NCBI GenBank assembly: GCA_937910685.1
Contig: CALEMP010000130.1
Coordinates: forward strand, 1 to 63,003
Reading direction: 5' to 3'
Length of the DNA stretch: 63,003 bases
DNA from: an uncultured bacterium
Lineage (GTDB): Bacteria; Planctomycetota; UBA1135; GCA-002686595
The position numbers and the translations under genes were made by a program. The notes below the pieces were generated by a model, which saw nothing but the letters and a program-made list of their open reading frames with translations, was not told the origin of the DNA and ran no database searches. Below, in pieces: positions 1 to 8,865 of the stretch. Positions within the stretch are counted from its first letter, which is position 1, and each line of letters begins with the position of its first letter.

Positions 1-276
1 GATCACGCTCTTGGCCAGGCTTGGCCGGTCGATGCGGAAATTCAGATAGGGGCCGGTGGCTTGAACTTCGATGCCTTCGAGGCGTTGGGTTAGACCTTCT
101 GCGAGTCCTTGGGCGATGATTGGCGGTGCCTTGCGCAGGGTTTTTGCCAGGGGGAAGCAGGGGAAGGCGAAGTCTCCGAGTTCCGGATTACGCGGAGTCT
201 CGAGTTTCAGATCGTCCCGGGCTAGGCCCGTTTCCGCGGCAAGGGCGGTGAGAATCGCATCGGTGAAGGCTTGCAT
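1..276 (-). CDS. argS: Arginyl-tRNA synthetase, N-terminal part (cut by window edge)
   Basis: This is the first 92 codons of a gene that runs off the left edge of the window. The ATG at 276 opens a frame that stays open to base 1. The protein begins MQAFTDAILTAL, then has the N-PELGDFAFPCFPLAK block and GPYLNFRI. These are hallmarks of the N-terminal tRNA-binding (Add-1) domain of class I arginyl-tRNA synthetase, which charges tRNA-Arg with arginine. The catalytic HIGH and KMSKS motifs would lie beyond the edge. No Shine-Dalgarno sequence is visible before the ATG. An in-frame GTG at 309 would add 11 residues and cannot be excluded. It lies upstream of, and in the same direction as, nothing in view: the next gene (438-2360) ends toward it after about 160 bases. 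Confidence 0.85.
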   Translation of the reverse strand, partial: MQAFTDAILTALAAETGLARDDLKLETPRNPELGDFAFPCFPLAKTLRKAPPIIAQGLAEGLTQRLEGIEVQATGPYLNFRIDRPSLAKSVI

Positions 277-437
277 GCTGGTCTGGTGCGCCGGGGCGGC
301 TTGGATCACAGGGATGGTCGGCGGAAGGAGCCGGTTGGGCTGGACCGATGATGAGGATACAGCCCGGGCGAGGTGGGGGCCCACGCTTGCGGGTCCAAAA
401 GTGACGAAAGGTGCGGCCGTTCAGCTGCCCCAAGCCC

Positions 438-2360
438 TCAGGCGAAGCTCTCCCATTCCTCGTTGGCCTGCTGCAACTCCATCTCCACTTCCGCGATGCG
501 GTATTGGGTGTCGCGCAGCTTGTCGACGTTGGAGTAGACCTCTTCATTGGTCAGGGTTTCGTTGAGCTTCTCGAGTTTGCCCTCGAGCTTCATGATTTTG
601 GCCTCGAGCTTTTCAAGCTTCCAGGGATTGGACTTCTTGCGGGGACTTTTGTCCTTGGCCTTTCCCTTGTCTTTGCGACTTGCCGCTTGGGCTTTGGCTT
701 CTTGATGCTTGCGGGTATCTGCCGCCTGTTGCACCTTCTTGGCACCGGCGTCATCGACCTCGGCCTGCTTGGCCGCTCGCCATGCGCTGTAGTTTCCTTC
801 GTATTCCAGGACTCCGCCGTCGTGCACTTCCCAGGTGTGGGTTGTCAAACCATCGAGGAACTCACGGTCGTGGGAGATGCAGAGGATGGCCCCTTGGAAA
901 CCACCCAGCATTTCTTCCAGCGCTGTGCGACCCGCCAAGTCCAAGTGGTTGGTGGGTTCGTCCATGGCCAGCCAACTGGGTTTTGACAACACCAGGAGCG
1001 CCAAGGCTAGTCGTGCCCGTTCGCCGCCGGAAAGGGCCGTGATTACTTTGTCCACGCCATCGCCCCGGAACAGGAACAGGGCCAGGTGGCTGCGGATTTC
1101 CAGGTCGCTCATCTTCGAATGACGGCGTAGGATTTCCCCAAAAGGCGTGCTGTCCGGGCGCAGGTGACTGGTGTCCTGATCGAAGTAGGCGCACTCTTCC
1201 CCGTGCCCGCGAACCACTTCCCCGGCTAAGGGTGACAGCACCCCTGCCATGATCTTCAGCAGGGTTGTCTTCCCCGAGCCGTTGGGTCCCACCAGGCCAA
1301 TGCGTTGGCCGCGGCCCACCCGTAGATTGACGTTGGAAAGCAGCACCTTGTCCCCATAGCCAGCTTTGAGGTGTTCAATACCCATGACCTTTTCGCCACC
1401 GCGGGCGGCCTCGGGGGCCTTGATGACCGGACGACGCACGTCGTGATTGGGGCGTTCCAGGCGCGTGATGTGTCCGAGCTTCTTGAGCCGCCCCTTGGCC
1501 TCGGCCGTGCGCTGGGAGCCCATGTGTTTCTTGATGAATCCTTCTTCCTTCTTCAGCATTTCGCGCTGCTGCACGTAGGCCTTGAGATCCGTTTCATAGC
1601 GCTCAGACTTGAGCTCCACATACTTGGTGTAGTTTCCCGGATAAGAGTTCAATTGGCCGAACTCTAGCTCCAAGATGCGCTGCACCGAGTTGGTCAGCAG
1701 GCGCCGGTCGTGGGAAACCACCAGGATTGCGCTGTGAATTTCGCGTAGGTACTTTTCGAGCCACTCGATACCCACCAAGTCCAGGTGGTTCGTGGGTTCG
1801 TCGAGTAAGAGCAAGTCGCCGCCGCCCACCAGGGCTCGGGCCAAGCTGACACGGTTTTTTTCACCCCCGGAAAGGGTGTTGGCCTTGCTGTCCCAAAGGC
1901 GCTTGGGCAAGCCAATGCCCGAGAGGACTTTTTCCACCTTGTGTTCGAGGTCCCACCCGTCGAGGGTTTCCATCTCGCCGGTCAAGCGATCATGGTCCCG
2001 CATTAAACGATCCAGTTCCTTCCCTTCGGCGGTCCCCATTTTCTCGCCAACGATCTCGAGGGCCGCGCCCACTTTGCGCGCAGCATCCAAGCCGCTCTCC
2101 ACATGGGCTCGTACCACCTCGTCAGGCCCGAACACCGGTCGCTGGGGCACGAAGGTCATGCGTGCTCCCTTGCGAATGACCACGCGTCCCCAATCCGGCG
2201 CCTCTTCCCCAGTAATCATCCGAAAGAGAGTCGTTTTGCCGCCACCATTGCGTCCGACGATGCCGACCTTTTGACCCGGGCTGATAGCCAGTGAGGTGCC
2301 GCGCAGCACTTCTTGGGGTCCAAAGTGCTTTTTGAGGTCTTCGAGTATCAGTAGGGACAT
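438..2360 (-). CDS. ABC-F family ATPase (Uup/EttA-like)
   Basis: A 640-residue soluble protein with two ABC ATPase domains and no membrane segments, as expected of the ABC-F family. These proteins act on ribosomes or nucleic acid rather than as transporters. Domain 1 has Walker A GRNGGGKTT (about residues 36-44), signature LSGGEKNR and Walker B LLLLDEPTNHLD. Domain 2 has Walker A GPNGSGKTT, signature LSGGERAR and LAMDEPTNHLD. The linker between them is long and charged, matching the P-site interaction motif region. After domain 2 come a basic, lysine-rich stretch and a coiled coil of about 75 residues ending the protein. A C-terminal coiled coil is typical of Uup rather than EttA, so Uup-like is the better guess. 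The exact subfamily cannot be settled from the sequence alone. Confidence 0.93.
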   Translation of the reverse strand: MSLLILEDLKKHFGPQEVLRGTSLAISPGQKVGIVGRNGGGKTTLFRMITGEEAPDWGRVVIRKGARMTFVPQRPVFGPDEVVRAHVESGLDAARKVGAALEIVGEKMGTAEGKELDRLMRDHDRLTGEMETLDGWDLEHKVEKVLSGIGLPKRLWDSKANTLSGGEKNRVSLARALVGGGDLLLLDEPTNHLDLVGIEWLEKYLREIHSAILVVSHDRRLLTNSVQRILELEFGQLNSYPGNYTKYVELKSERYETDLKAYVQQREMLKKEEGFIKKHMGSQRTAEAKGRLKKLGHITRLERPNHDVRRPVIKAPEAARGGEKVMGIEHLKAGYGDKVLLSNVNLRVGRGQRIGLVGPNGSGKTTLLKIMAGVLSPLAGEVVRGHGEECAYFDQDTSHLRPDSTPFGEILRRHSKMSDLEIRSHLALFLFRGDGVDKVITALSGGERARLALALLVLSKPSWLAMDEPTNHLDLAGRTALEEMLGGFQGAILCISHDREFLDGLTTHTWEVHDGGVLEYEGNYSAWRAAKQAEVDDAGAKKVQQAADTRKHQEAKAQAASRKDKGKAKDKSPRKKSNPWKLEKLEAKIMKLEGKLEKLNETLTNEEVYSNVDKLRDTQYRIAEVEMELQQANEEWESFA

Positions 2361-2390
2361 TGCAGGGGCTCCGAATGGAAGCCGAGCAGT

Positions 2391-3347
2391 CTACTGGTCT
2401 TCGCCGCCGCCGGGCTGATCTCCATACCCCAATCGGTAGAGATCCGCCTCGGCCGCAATGGTGCCAAATGCCGCCCAGGCTCCTCGCTCCGCCACCAGGG
2501 CCAGGGCAGCCCGCGCACCTGTCGTATCACCGCCCATCTGGGTGCGCCAAGCCGCGACCCCGTAGGCCACGGTTGCGTCGGCGATTCCATCGTGACTGGC
2601 TTCGAGGGCTTTTCCCACGGAGCCGCGGCCACTCATGATCAAGCACAGGTCCCGGTAGGACTGGTTTTCGAGTACGACCCAGCTGGCTTCCACCGGCCGC
2701 AGGGTCTTGGCCGCGGCGCCAAAATTGCCCGCACGACGTTGGGCATGGGCCAGCCAATAGCGCGTGGCCACTTCCATGTCCTGATTTTTGCAGCGCTTGA
2801 GGCACATGGTCCAGATTTCCACGGCCTCATCCACGCGTCCTTGCAGATGCAGGCTCAAGGCCCAGTGATAGAGAATATTGGTGTGGTCGGTGCTGCGGGG
2901 CAGGTTGTATTCGTTGGGTGCTCCGTCCGGCTCGATGGTGTCCGGATAGTTTTGAGCCTTCTGCCAAGCTGCAGAGAGGTCCTCTTCCGCGCGCACAAAT
3001 TCCCGCAGGGTGATCCAGCGGTGCCCCCGGTGTCGCAGGAGGCGATAGGAATTGGGGTGACTCTTAAGGGCGTCGCTGTACCAATCGATCGCATCCCGAT
3101 AGCGCCCGAGGTAGGCCAGGCGCCGACCGACCCAGATCCCGTTGGATTCGGTGGGGTGACTGGAGTGCTCACGGCGCGCCTCAGCCAATTGGGATTCCAG
3201 GCGCTGCGCTCGCTCGGGGGCGAGTTCGGGGCGCATGAGCTCGCGGCCTAGAAGGGACGTGGCTTCGGGAGTCGGGCTGCCGGGGACCACGCAGGCGGTG
3301 CCTCCCCAGAGGGCCGCTAGAATCCAGATGCTGGGGACGAGTCGCAT
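2391..3347 (-). CDS. TPR-like exported protein, possible lipoprotein
   Basis: A protein of 318 residues if started at the ATG at 3347, which is followed by a hydrophobic N-terminus (MRLVPSIWILAALWGGTAC). The cysteine at about position 20 could be a lipidation site, but the residues before it (G-T-A) are a weak lipobox. The longer upstream frame has no signal-like start and would run into pyrK on the other strand. The body is helical, with TPR-like pairs such as LAYLGRYRDAIDWYSDALKSHP and WALSLHLQGRVDEAVEIW. No catalytic motif is visible. It lies 30 bases beyond the start of the ABC-F gene, on the same strand, and diverges from pyrK. The function is unknown; a scaffold role at the cell envelope is only an inference. 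Confidence 0.7.
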   Translation of the reverse strand: MRLVPSIWILAALWGGTACVVPGSPTPEATSLLGRELMRPELAPERAQRLESQLAEARREHSSHPTESNGIWVGRRLAYLGRYRDAIDWYSDALKSHPNSYRLLRHRGHRWITLREFVRAEEDLSAAWQKAQNYPDTIEPDGAPNEYNLPRSTDHTNILYHWALSLHLQGRVDEAVEIWTMCLKRCKNQDMEVATRYWLAHAQRRAGNFGAAAKTLRPVEASWVVLENQSYRDLCLIMSGRGSVGKALEASHDGIADATVAYGVAAWRTQMGGDTTGARAALALVAERGAWAAFGTIAAEADLYRLGYGDQPGGGEDQ

Positions 3348-3420
3348 GGCTTCTAGATTAGCCGAGTTCTCCTCGATGTGGGCGTTGGAGTGCGGTTCGT
3401 TCTGTTTACAATCCCAAACC

Positions 3421-4269
3421 ATGAGCGCCCTTCCTCCCGATACCCAGAGCCAGCGAGGGAAAGTGGTCTCGATCCGGCCGACGGGCAGCGACGGGGTTGT
3501 GCTTGAGGTGCAGCCAGAGGTGGCTCTCGGCCAGCTTGGAGCCGGTCGCTTCTTCATGTTGCGGCGGAATGGCCCCAGTTCTCCGGCGATCCCTCGACCC
3601 TTTTCCCTGTATCGCCAGGGCGAGAACGGAAACCTTGAGTTTCTGATCAAGGTCATCGGGCCCGGTACGGAGGCCTTGGCCGAGGCTCATCTGGGGGAGG
3701 ACATCCAAGTGCTCGGCCCCCTTGGGCGCGGCTGGCCCGAAATGCCAAGCGACGGCAAGCCACTGGTCATGTTGGCTGGGGGCATTGGTTCAGCACCCTT
3801 CCATATCGCCTTGCGCGACGCCCTGCGGGGAACGCAAGACCGTGCGGCAGTCGCTCCCGAGAACCTGCACCTGATCTATGGTGGTCGCCATCAGGGCTTG
3901 CTGTATGACATCGAACAATTTGAAGAGCTGGGTCCAGCCGTCACCGCATGCACCGATGATGGCAGTCGCGGCTTCCACGGGAACGTAGTGCAAGCTCTTG
4001 AGGATCATTGGCAGGCGGGGCGTCTACCTGAAGATGTGCGCCTATGGACCTGTGGTCCCGAGCCCATGATGAATGCGGTGGTGCGCCTAGCGGAAAAGCG
4101 CGGGCTTGACTGCTGGCTGTCCCTTGAGACCTACATGGGATGCGGCGTGGGGATTTGCAACGGATGCGCGGTGTTCACTCGCGAGGAGGGCTCCCTCGGG
4201 GATTGGCCCGTGGCTAAGTGTTGCCTCGATGGGCCGGTGTTTGCGGCCTGTGATGTGCGGCTGGACTAG
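3421..4269 (+). CDS. pyrK: Dihydroorotate dehydrogenase electron-transfer subunit
   Basis: A 282-residue iron-sulfur flavoprotein of the PyrK family. It passes electrons from class 1B dihydroorotate dehydrogenase (PyrD) to NAD in pyrimidine synthesis. Visible motifs are RPFSLY for FAD binding, the nucleotide-binding loop GGIGSAPF, and a C-terminal [2Fe-2S] site with Cys241, Cys246 and Cys249 (C-x4-C-x2-C) plus a later Cys267/Cys268 pair. The length is close to the family norm of about 260. The ATG at 3421 is chosen because the first conserved strand starts just after it; the open frame upstream carries no PyrK sequence. No pyrD gene lies beside it, which is less usual, so its partner must be elsewhere. 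carA of the same pathway is far away at 56131-57270. Confidence 0.92.
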   Translation: MSALPPDTQSQRGKVVSIRPTGSDGVVLEVQPEVALGQLGAGRFFMLRRNGPSSPAIPRPFSLYRQGENGNLEFLIKVIGPGTEALAEAHLGEDIQVLGPLGRGWPEMPSDGKPLVMLAGGIGSAPFHIALRDALRGTQDRAAVAPENLHLIYGGRHQGLLYDIEQFEELGPAVTACTDDGSRGFHGNVVQALEDHWQAGRLPEDVRLWTCGPEPMMNAVVRLAEKRGLDCWLSLETYMGCGVGICNGCAVFTREEGSLGDWPVAKCCLDGPVFAACDVRLD

Positions 4270-4270
4270 A

Positions 4271-4292
4271 GCCCCAGGTTTTGGGGTCAGTC
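4271..4292. terminator. Weak hairpin between convergent genes
   Basis: A five-base stem (CCCCA/TGGGG, 4272-4276 with 4282-4286) lies between the stop codons of pyrK and the gene on the opposite strand, followed on the plus strand by a short C/T tract. The stem is short, so termination is only suggested. Confidence 0.3.
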
Positions 4293-7130
4293 CTTTTCAG
4301 GGGGCAAACCGGGCAGGTCCGGTAGCGGCCCCTCAATGGTCTCTTGGTTCTTGCTGATGTTCTCCAAGAGGATGTTCAGGGTGCGTTCCACCGCGGGGCG
4401 AATACTGTTGCGATCATCCTTGCTGCCGAGAACGTCGATATTCTTGAGGGCGCGAGCGAGATAGGGCTGGCCCAAGTCCGGCCGCCCCTCTTGGCCGAGC
4501 AGCAACCCTAGGTTGTGCAGGGTCCAAAACCCCGTGGGGTTGCTTTCCAGGCTCAGTTCGTATTCCTGGATGGCCTCGGCGGGACGTTTGAGTTTTTCGA
4601 AGAGCGTCCCGCGGGCCTGTCGCACAAGACCGATGTTCTCCAGGCGCTTGGGATGGTTGGGCCACAGATTAGGTATGGCCAAGACCCTCTCGGTCCAGCG
4701 CAGGCTTCCGCCCCAATCGCCTCGGGCCTGCTCCAAACGAGAGAGTCCCATCATCGTGTCCGCATCAGTACTTACGAATTGGGTCAAGGCATCGCTCAGG
4801 GCGGCACGCACTTCACCCGGGGGCGAACGTCGGTAGGCAACCTCGAGCATCGTACGGGCTTGGTGAACCGTGGCTTGGTCTTCGAGCAACAAGCGAGCAG
4901 CATAGTAGTGAGCTTCGAAGCTCTCGGGCATCAACTCGCATGCCCGCCCAAATGCGTCGATGGCTTCGGGGCGTAAACCCTGGCGCATGAGGACCTCTCC
5001 GCGCATGCGATGGGCCGGCCCCAGGTTGGGTTCCCGGTGCAAGGCTCGATCGAACCAGTCCAGGGCGCGGGTTAGGTTGCCCTTGGAATATTCCAGGTGC
5101 CCTTGCACCAGCATGATCTCGGGATCTCCGGGGAATTCGGAGCTCAACTCTGCGAGGACTTCCTGGGCCTTAGTATTGTGCCCCGCGTCCACATGGCTCA
5201 TGGCCAGGTGCCGACGTGTGCGCTTGTCCGGGCGCAAATCAGCGGCCATCTTGAAGGCACTGCTGGCTTCGTTGAGCTTGTCGTTTTTTTGTAGGCATTG
5301 ACCCAGGTTGAACCATCCCTGGGGGCTGCGTGGGTTGAGGCGTGTGCCCTCGCGCAATTCCGGCTCTGCGGCAGCGAGGTTGCCTGACGCCATCAGGGCA
5401 ACTCCCAAGCCCGTGTGGGCCTCGGAGCTCATGGGAATCGCTTCGACCACCGCGCGAAAGATCGAGATGGCTGTTTCAAATTCCGGATCCGGGGAAATCA
5501 TGGCGTTCAACAGATAACACCATGCCTGGCCTAGGTTCCCGTCAATGCGCTCATTGGCGCTGACCATGATGCGAAGGTCCGGTTTCGGATTGGGTTGCCG
5601 ATCATTGATCACGGTCAAGAGTTCCAGGAGGCGCTCGTTGACCGGAGCTTCGGGCCCAAGCTTAGGGTGCTTGTCACCGTAGTCATGGCCTAGGACCAAC
5701 GACTGCAAAAAAGCAGCCATGGCCTCGTCGCGCAGGGCGTCCTCGGCGGTGATGCGATACTCCGAAAGCAGCACGCGCCCAAGGCCTAGCCATGCGGCAG
5801 GAACATCAGGGGTTTCAAGGACTGCCTGAGAGTGAAAGGTACGGTCGTCGGTGTAGATATTTGTGCGCTCGTGACTCCGCAATGCGAAAACAAGAGCCAA
5901 CATGGGTACCGCTAGCAGTAGGTGCTTGGGTTGCATGAAGCGCGCTATTCCAGCCACGAGCACCCCCATCATGGGCAGTACCGCAAGGTAGGCATAGCGG
6001 TCGGCGATCGGGAAGGCACCGGCATTTTCGGGCAGGATCAAGACCGGAGCTACCGCAAAGGGCAAGCCCAGGGCCCCGGTAATCCACCAGGGCGAGCGGC
6101 GCTTGATACCCACGCCCAAGAGGGCTGCGAATAGGCCGAGCCCGATCAAGGCCCGGATCCACTCTGGCTCGTTGAAGGCCAGGACGGGCCTTACCATGTG
6201 GAAGAAAGGAAGGTCGCTTGGCCAGAACATGGAGAGGGTCCAACTGCCCAGGACCTCGGCGCGCAACTGCATTTCCCGAGTAAAGGAGAGGTCCAGGCCT
6301 ACGAGGGCTCCGCCGAGGCCTCCTGAGGGGGATCCGAACACCGACCAGCGCAGCAGCCACCAAACCACGAGGCACACTAGCACCGGGGTCCAGCTGCGCA
6401 AGATCCCCGGGCGCGGTTGGTTGTCCCGTGCGCCGAAGCGCAAGAGCATCCCGTCGATCAGGAGTAACAGGGGCAGGCCGGCCAGGGCTTGTTCCTTTGC
6501 AAGCAAACCCGCAAGCAGCAAGGTTCCGCAAAGCACCGGAATCCCCGAGGAGCCCCGATCTCGCCAACGCACAAAGGCATTCAAGGCAAGCAATACCATC
6601 AGTCCCGCCAAGGGGTCATTGACTGCGGCGATCCAACTGGCTGCTTGCACCTGCAAAGGATGAAAGGCAAACAGGAGAGCGATCAAAAAGCTCGCCGTGT
6701 GGTGACGCAGGAGCGCGGCTAGTAAACCCCATGCTGCACAGAAGGACGCGAGGTGTAAGAGAGCTGAAACCAGGTGATGGCCCCAAGGGCTAGTCCCACC
6801 GATGGTCTTGCCGAGGGTCAATGCGATCACGGTCAAGGGTCGCCAAAACCCCACCTGTTCGCTGAGGCCGCCACCCGTAAAGCTCCACAGGGGTTCGCGC
6901 CAAGCACCGAAAGCGGTGCCCAGGTCTTGCATGATTGGGTTGTCCACCACGAGGGAAAGGTCGTCGTAGACAAACGAGCCGGACAGGGCGGGCTCCAGCA
7001 CGATGCCCAAGCCCAGGGCCACCAGAAAGACCAGAGCCGCGATCCAACTGGCGGGCAGGCTTGCTCCGGGTAGGTCCTGTACCCAACGGGGTGTCGGGCG
7101 CATGGGGTTGGTGGGCGAAGGAGGGTTCAT
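4287..7130 (-). CDS. TMTC-like membrane glycosyltransferase-type protein with TPR repeats
   Basis: A 947-residue protein when started at the ATG at 7130. The open frame extends further upstream, but that part is proline- and arginine-rich and overlaps the divergent gene at 7282, so it is rejected. Residues 20-450 hold about ten hydrophobic segments. The first luminal loop reads FVYDDLSLVVDNP, the D-D and N pattern of the TMTC/GT-C group of mannosyltransferase-like proteins. A second part from about residue 480 to the end consists of TPR repeats, for example ALDWFDRALHREPNLGPAHRMRGEVL. The combination suggests a lipid-linked sugar transferase that glycosylates exported proteins. That is family knowledge; no acceptor can be inferred from the neighbours. 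It converges on pyrK. Confidence 0.75.
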   Translation of the reverse strand: MNPPSPTNPMRPTPRWVQDLPGASLPASWIAALVFLVALGLGIVLEPALSGSFVYDDLSLVVDNPIMQDLGTAFGAWREPLWSFTGGGLSEQVGFWRPLTVIALTLGKTIGGTSPWGHHLVSALLHLASFCAAWGLLAALLRHHTASFLIALLFAFHPLQVQAASWIAAVNDPLAGLMVLLALNAFVRWRDRGSSGIPVLCGTLLLAGLLAKEQALAGLPLLLLIDGMLLRFGARDNQPRPGILRSWTPVLVCLVVWWLLRWSVFGSPSGGLGGALVGLDLSFTREMQLRAEVLGSWTLSMFWPSDLPFFHMVRPVLAFNEPEWIRALIGLGLFAALLGVGIKRRSPWWITGALGLPFAVAPVLILPENAGAFPIADRYAYLAVLPMMGVLVAGIARFMQPKHLLLAVPMLALVFALRSHERTNIYTDDRTFHSQAVLETPDVPAAWLGLGRVLLSEYRITAEDALRDEAMAAFLQSLVLGHDYGDKHPKLGPEAPVNERLLELLTVINDRQPNPKPDLRIMVSANERIDGNLGQAWCYLLNAMISPDPEFETAISIFRAVVEAIPMSSEAHTGLGVALMASGNLAAAEPELREGTRLNPRSPQGWFNLGQCLQKNDKLNEASSAFKMAADLRPDKRTRRHLAMSHVDAGHNTKAQEVLAELSSEFPGDPEIMLVQGHLEYSKGNLTRALDWFDRALHREPNLGPAHRMRGEVLMRQGLRPEAIDAFGRACELMPESFEAHYYAARLLLEDQATVHQARTMLEVAYRRSPPGEVRAALSDALTQFVSTDADTMMGLSRLEQARGDWGGSLRWTERVLAIPNLWPNHPKRLENIGLVRQARGTLFEKLKRPAEAIQEYELSLESNPTGFWTLHNLGLLLGQEGRPDLGQPYLARALKNIDVLGSKDDRNSIRPAVERTLNILLENISKNQETIEGPLPDLPGLPPEKD

Positions 7131-7281
7131 GGGGGGGACTAGAGGCGTTGGGGGTCCACGATACGCACTGATTGGGGCGTTTGAGGGGCGCATCCGCCTC
7201 CGGCGGCAAAATCTGGTGGCTTTACGCACTGTCCAGGTTGCCCATGATGCCCGATTCCCCCCGGGTGTAGGATGGGGGCGC

Positions 7282-8106
7282 ATGACCTCTCTCCAACGCT
7301 CCGCACAATTGTTGTTCTTGCTCTCGATGGCCGCTTGCTGCGCGCTTCCTCCCGAGGCCTCTGTGGAGGTCGCGCTGGAGGACTCTCTTCCCGGAGATCC
7401 ACGCTGGCGAGAGGACGCCCTGTTCGAGAGGGTTCTGGTCCTGGGTGCTTCCGCTTCCGCGGGCTTTGGACTGAACCAGGATCTAGGCACGGTGACCGCC
7501 GCGGCCTTTGGGATTGAGAGCTCCGGGGTTCTGACCATCGCCTCTTCTTTTTTCTTCATGCGGCCCGAAAAGAATGGTCGCGCTGCCCTGGAAAAGGCCC
7601 GTGAGTTTGACCCCACCCTAGTCATCGCCATCGACTTTCCTTTTTGGTTTGCCTACGGGCGCCGACAAGAAGCGCAGCGTTCAGGCTCAATGAGCCTCGG
7701 CCTGGAGCTCCTCGACAGCCTGGACTGCCCGATCATTGTGGGGGGCGTGCCCGACATGACCGCAGCCATAGGCCTGATGTTGACCAAGGAACAGGTGCCA
7801 AGCATCGAGAGCCAGGAGCAACTGAATCGTCAAGTTTTGGATTGGTCCGATGAACGACCCCGGGTGGCTTTTTATGACCTGCGGGGCTCCCAGCGCAAGG
7901 TCGAAGGGGGTCCTCGCCAGTTGGGGGGGGAGACTTGGCCTCCCGAAGGGGCAATGATCTTGCAACCAGACCGTTTGCACCCGACTCTAGTGGGCCTAGT
8001 GGGCTTAGTCTTGGAGGCCCTAGAGGAGGTTGGCTTGGGCCAACACATTGAAGGGACTCCCACTGAAATTCTCGAGATAGCCCGGGAACTGCGCAGAAAC
8101 CGATAA
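7282..8106 (+). CDS. SGNH/GDSL-like hydrolase, probable lipoprotein
   Basis: A 274-residue protein from the ATG at 7282. The N-terminus is hydrophobic and ends in Met-Ala-Ala-Cys-Cys, consistent with a signal peptide and lipid anchor. The fold markers are VLVLGASASAGFG (block I, with GAS in place of GDS) and a late DRLHPT (block V, Asp and His of a catalytic triad). These suggest an esterase or lipase-like SGNH hydrolase acting outside the cytoplasm. The middle Asn/Gly blocks are less clear, so activity is uncertain. The open frame begins earlier, at 7003, but the upstream part overlaps the divergent gene and lacks signal features. TerC (8110) follows after three bases, so the two may be co-transcribed, although no shared function is evident. 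Confidence 0.7.
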   Translation: MTSLQRSAQLLFLLSMAACCALPPEASVEVALEDSLPGDPRWREDALFERVLVLGASASAGFGLNQDLGTVTAAAFGIESSGVLTIASSFFFMRPEKNGRAALEKAREFDPTLVIAIDFPFWFAYGRRQEAQRSGSMSLGLELLDSLDCPIIVGGVPDMTAAIGLMLTKEQVPSIESQEQLNRQVLDWSDERPRVAFYDLRGSQRKVEGGPRQLGGETWPPEGAMILQPDRLHPTLVGLVGLVLEALEEVGLGQHIEGTPTEILEIARELRRNR

Positions 8107-8109
8107 ATC

Positions 8110-8829
8110 ATGGACTGGATATCACAACCGGAAGCCTGGGTCGCCCTGGCAAGTTTGACCGCCCTCGAAATCGTGTTGGGGATCGACAATATCGTCTTCA
8201 TCTCGGTCTTGGTCGCACGCCTTCCCAAGGAACATCAGGATCGCGCGCGGATCATGGGACTCGGCATGGCTATGGGCGGGCGCATCCTGCTGCTACTGGC
8301 GATTTCTTGGGTATTGAGCCTCAACCGCGACCTATTCGAGCTGATGGATCACGTGTTTAGCGGCAAGGATTTGATCATGCTCGGGGGTGGCCTATTTCTG
8401 GTGACCAAGGGCACTAAGGAAATCCACCACACCATGGAGGGGCTCCACGAGGACGAGGCCTCCAGCGCGCCCACCTCCGTGCGCGGCGTGCTGCTCCAGA
8501 TTTTCCTGCTGGACCTGGTGTTCTCTTTGGATTCGGTGATCACCGCCGTGGGCATGGTTGATCAGGTGGTCGTGATGATCACTGCGGTGGTCATTGCCGT
8601 GGGCGTGATGATGTTGGCCGCGAGCCGAGTCGCGAGCTTCATCGAAAAGCACCCGACGGTCAAAATGCTTGCCCTGTCATTCTTGATGCTGGTGGGGGTA
8701 ATCCTCATCGCGGATGGTCTGCGCTTTCATGTGCCCCGCGGGTACATCTACTTCGCCATGGGGTTCTCCCTCTCGGTGGAGTTCCTCAACCTGCGGATGA
8801 AGCATCGGCGCAAGCGCATCAAAGCCTAG
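8110..8829 (+). CDS. TerC/Alx-family integral membrane protein
   Basis: A 239-residue membrane protein with about seven hydrophobic segments. It carries the family signature ALEIVLGIDNIVFISVL near residues 17-33 and the repeated acidic motif DLVFSLDSVITAVGM near the middle. Both intramembrane Asp residues are conserved in TerC/Alx/YkoY proteins, which are linked to manganese export and to metalation of exported enzymes. The length fits the short YgdQ/YkoY-type members rather than the longer Alx. The start is the ATG at 8110, three bases after the upstream SGNH gene. Whether it moves manganese here is inferred from the family only; no Mn-responsive leader element is evident, as the gap to the upstream gene is too small. 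Confidence 0.9.
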   Translation: MDWISQPEAWVALASLTALEIVLGIDNIVFISVLVARLPKEHQDRARIMGLGMAMGGRILLLLAISWVLSLNRDLFELMDHVFSGKDLIMLGGGLFLVTKGTKEIHHTMEGLHEDEASSAPTSVRGVLLQIFLLDLVFSLDSVITAVGMVDQVVVMITAVVIAVGVMMLAASRVASFIEKHPTVKMLALSFLMLVGVILIADGLRFHVPRGYIYFAMGFSLSVEFLNLRMKHRRKRIKA

Positions 8830-8849
8830 AAGTAAGTGCTGGCCAGTGA

Positions 8850-8865
8850 CTGCCCCTAGGGGCAG
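8850..8865. repeat. 16-base perfect palindrome at the convergent gene end
   Basis: CTGCCCCTAGGGGCAG lies just after the TerC-type gene stop and overlaps the stop codon of the matrixin gene on the other strand. It could fold as a hairpin in either transcript, but no T tract follows, so it is not a classical terminator. Confidence 0.4.

Noticed and set aside
7131..7631. N-terminal extension of the TMTC-like protein
   Set aside because: It would overlap the divergent lipoprotein gene and has low-complexity Arg/Pro sequence.
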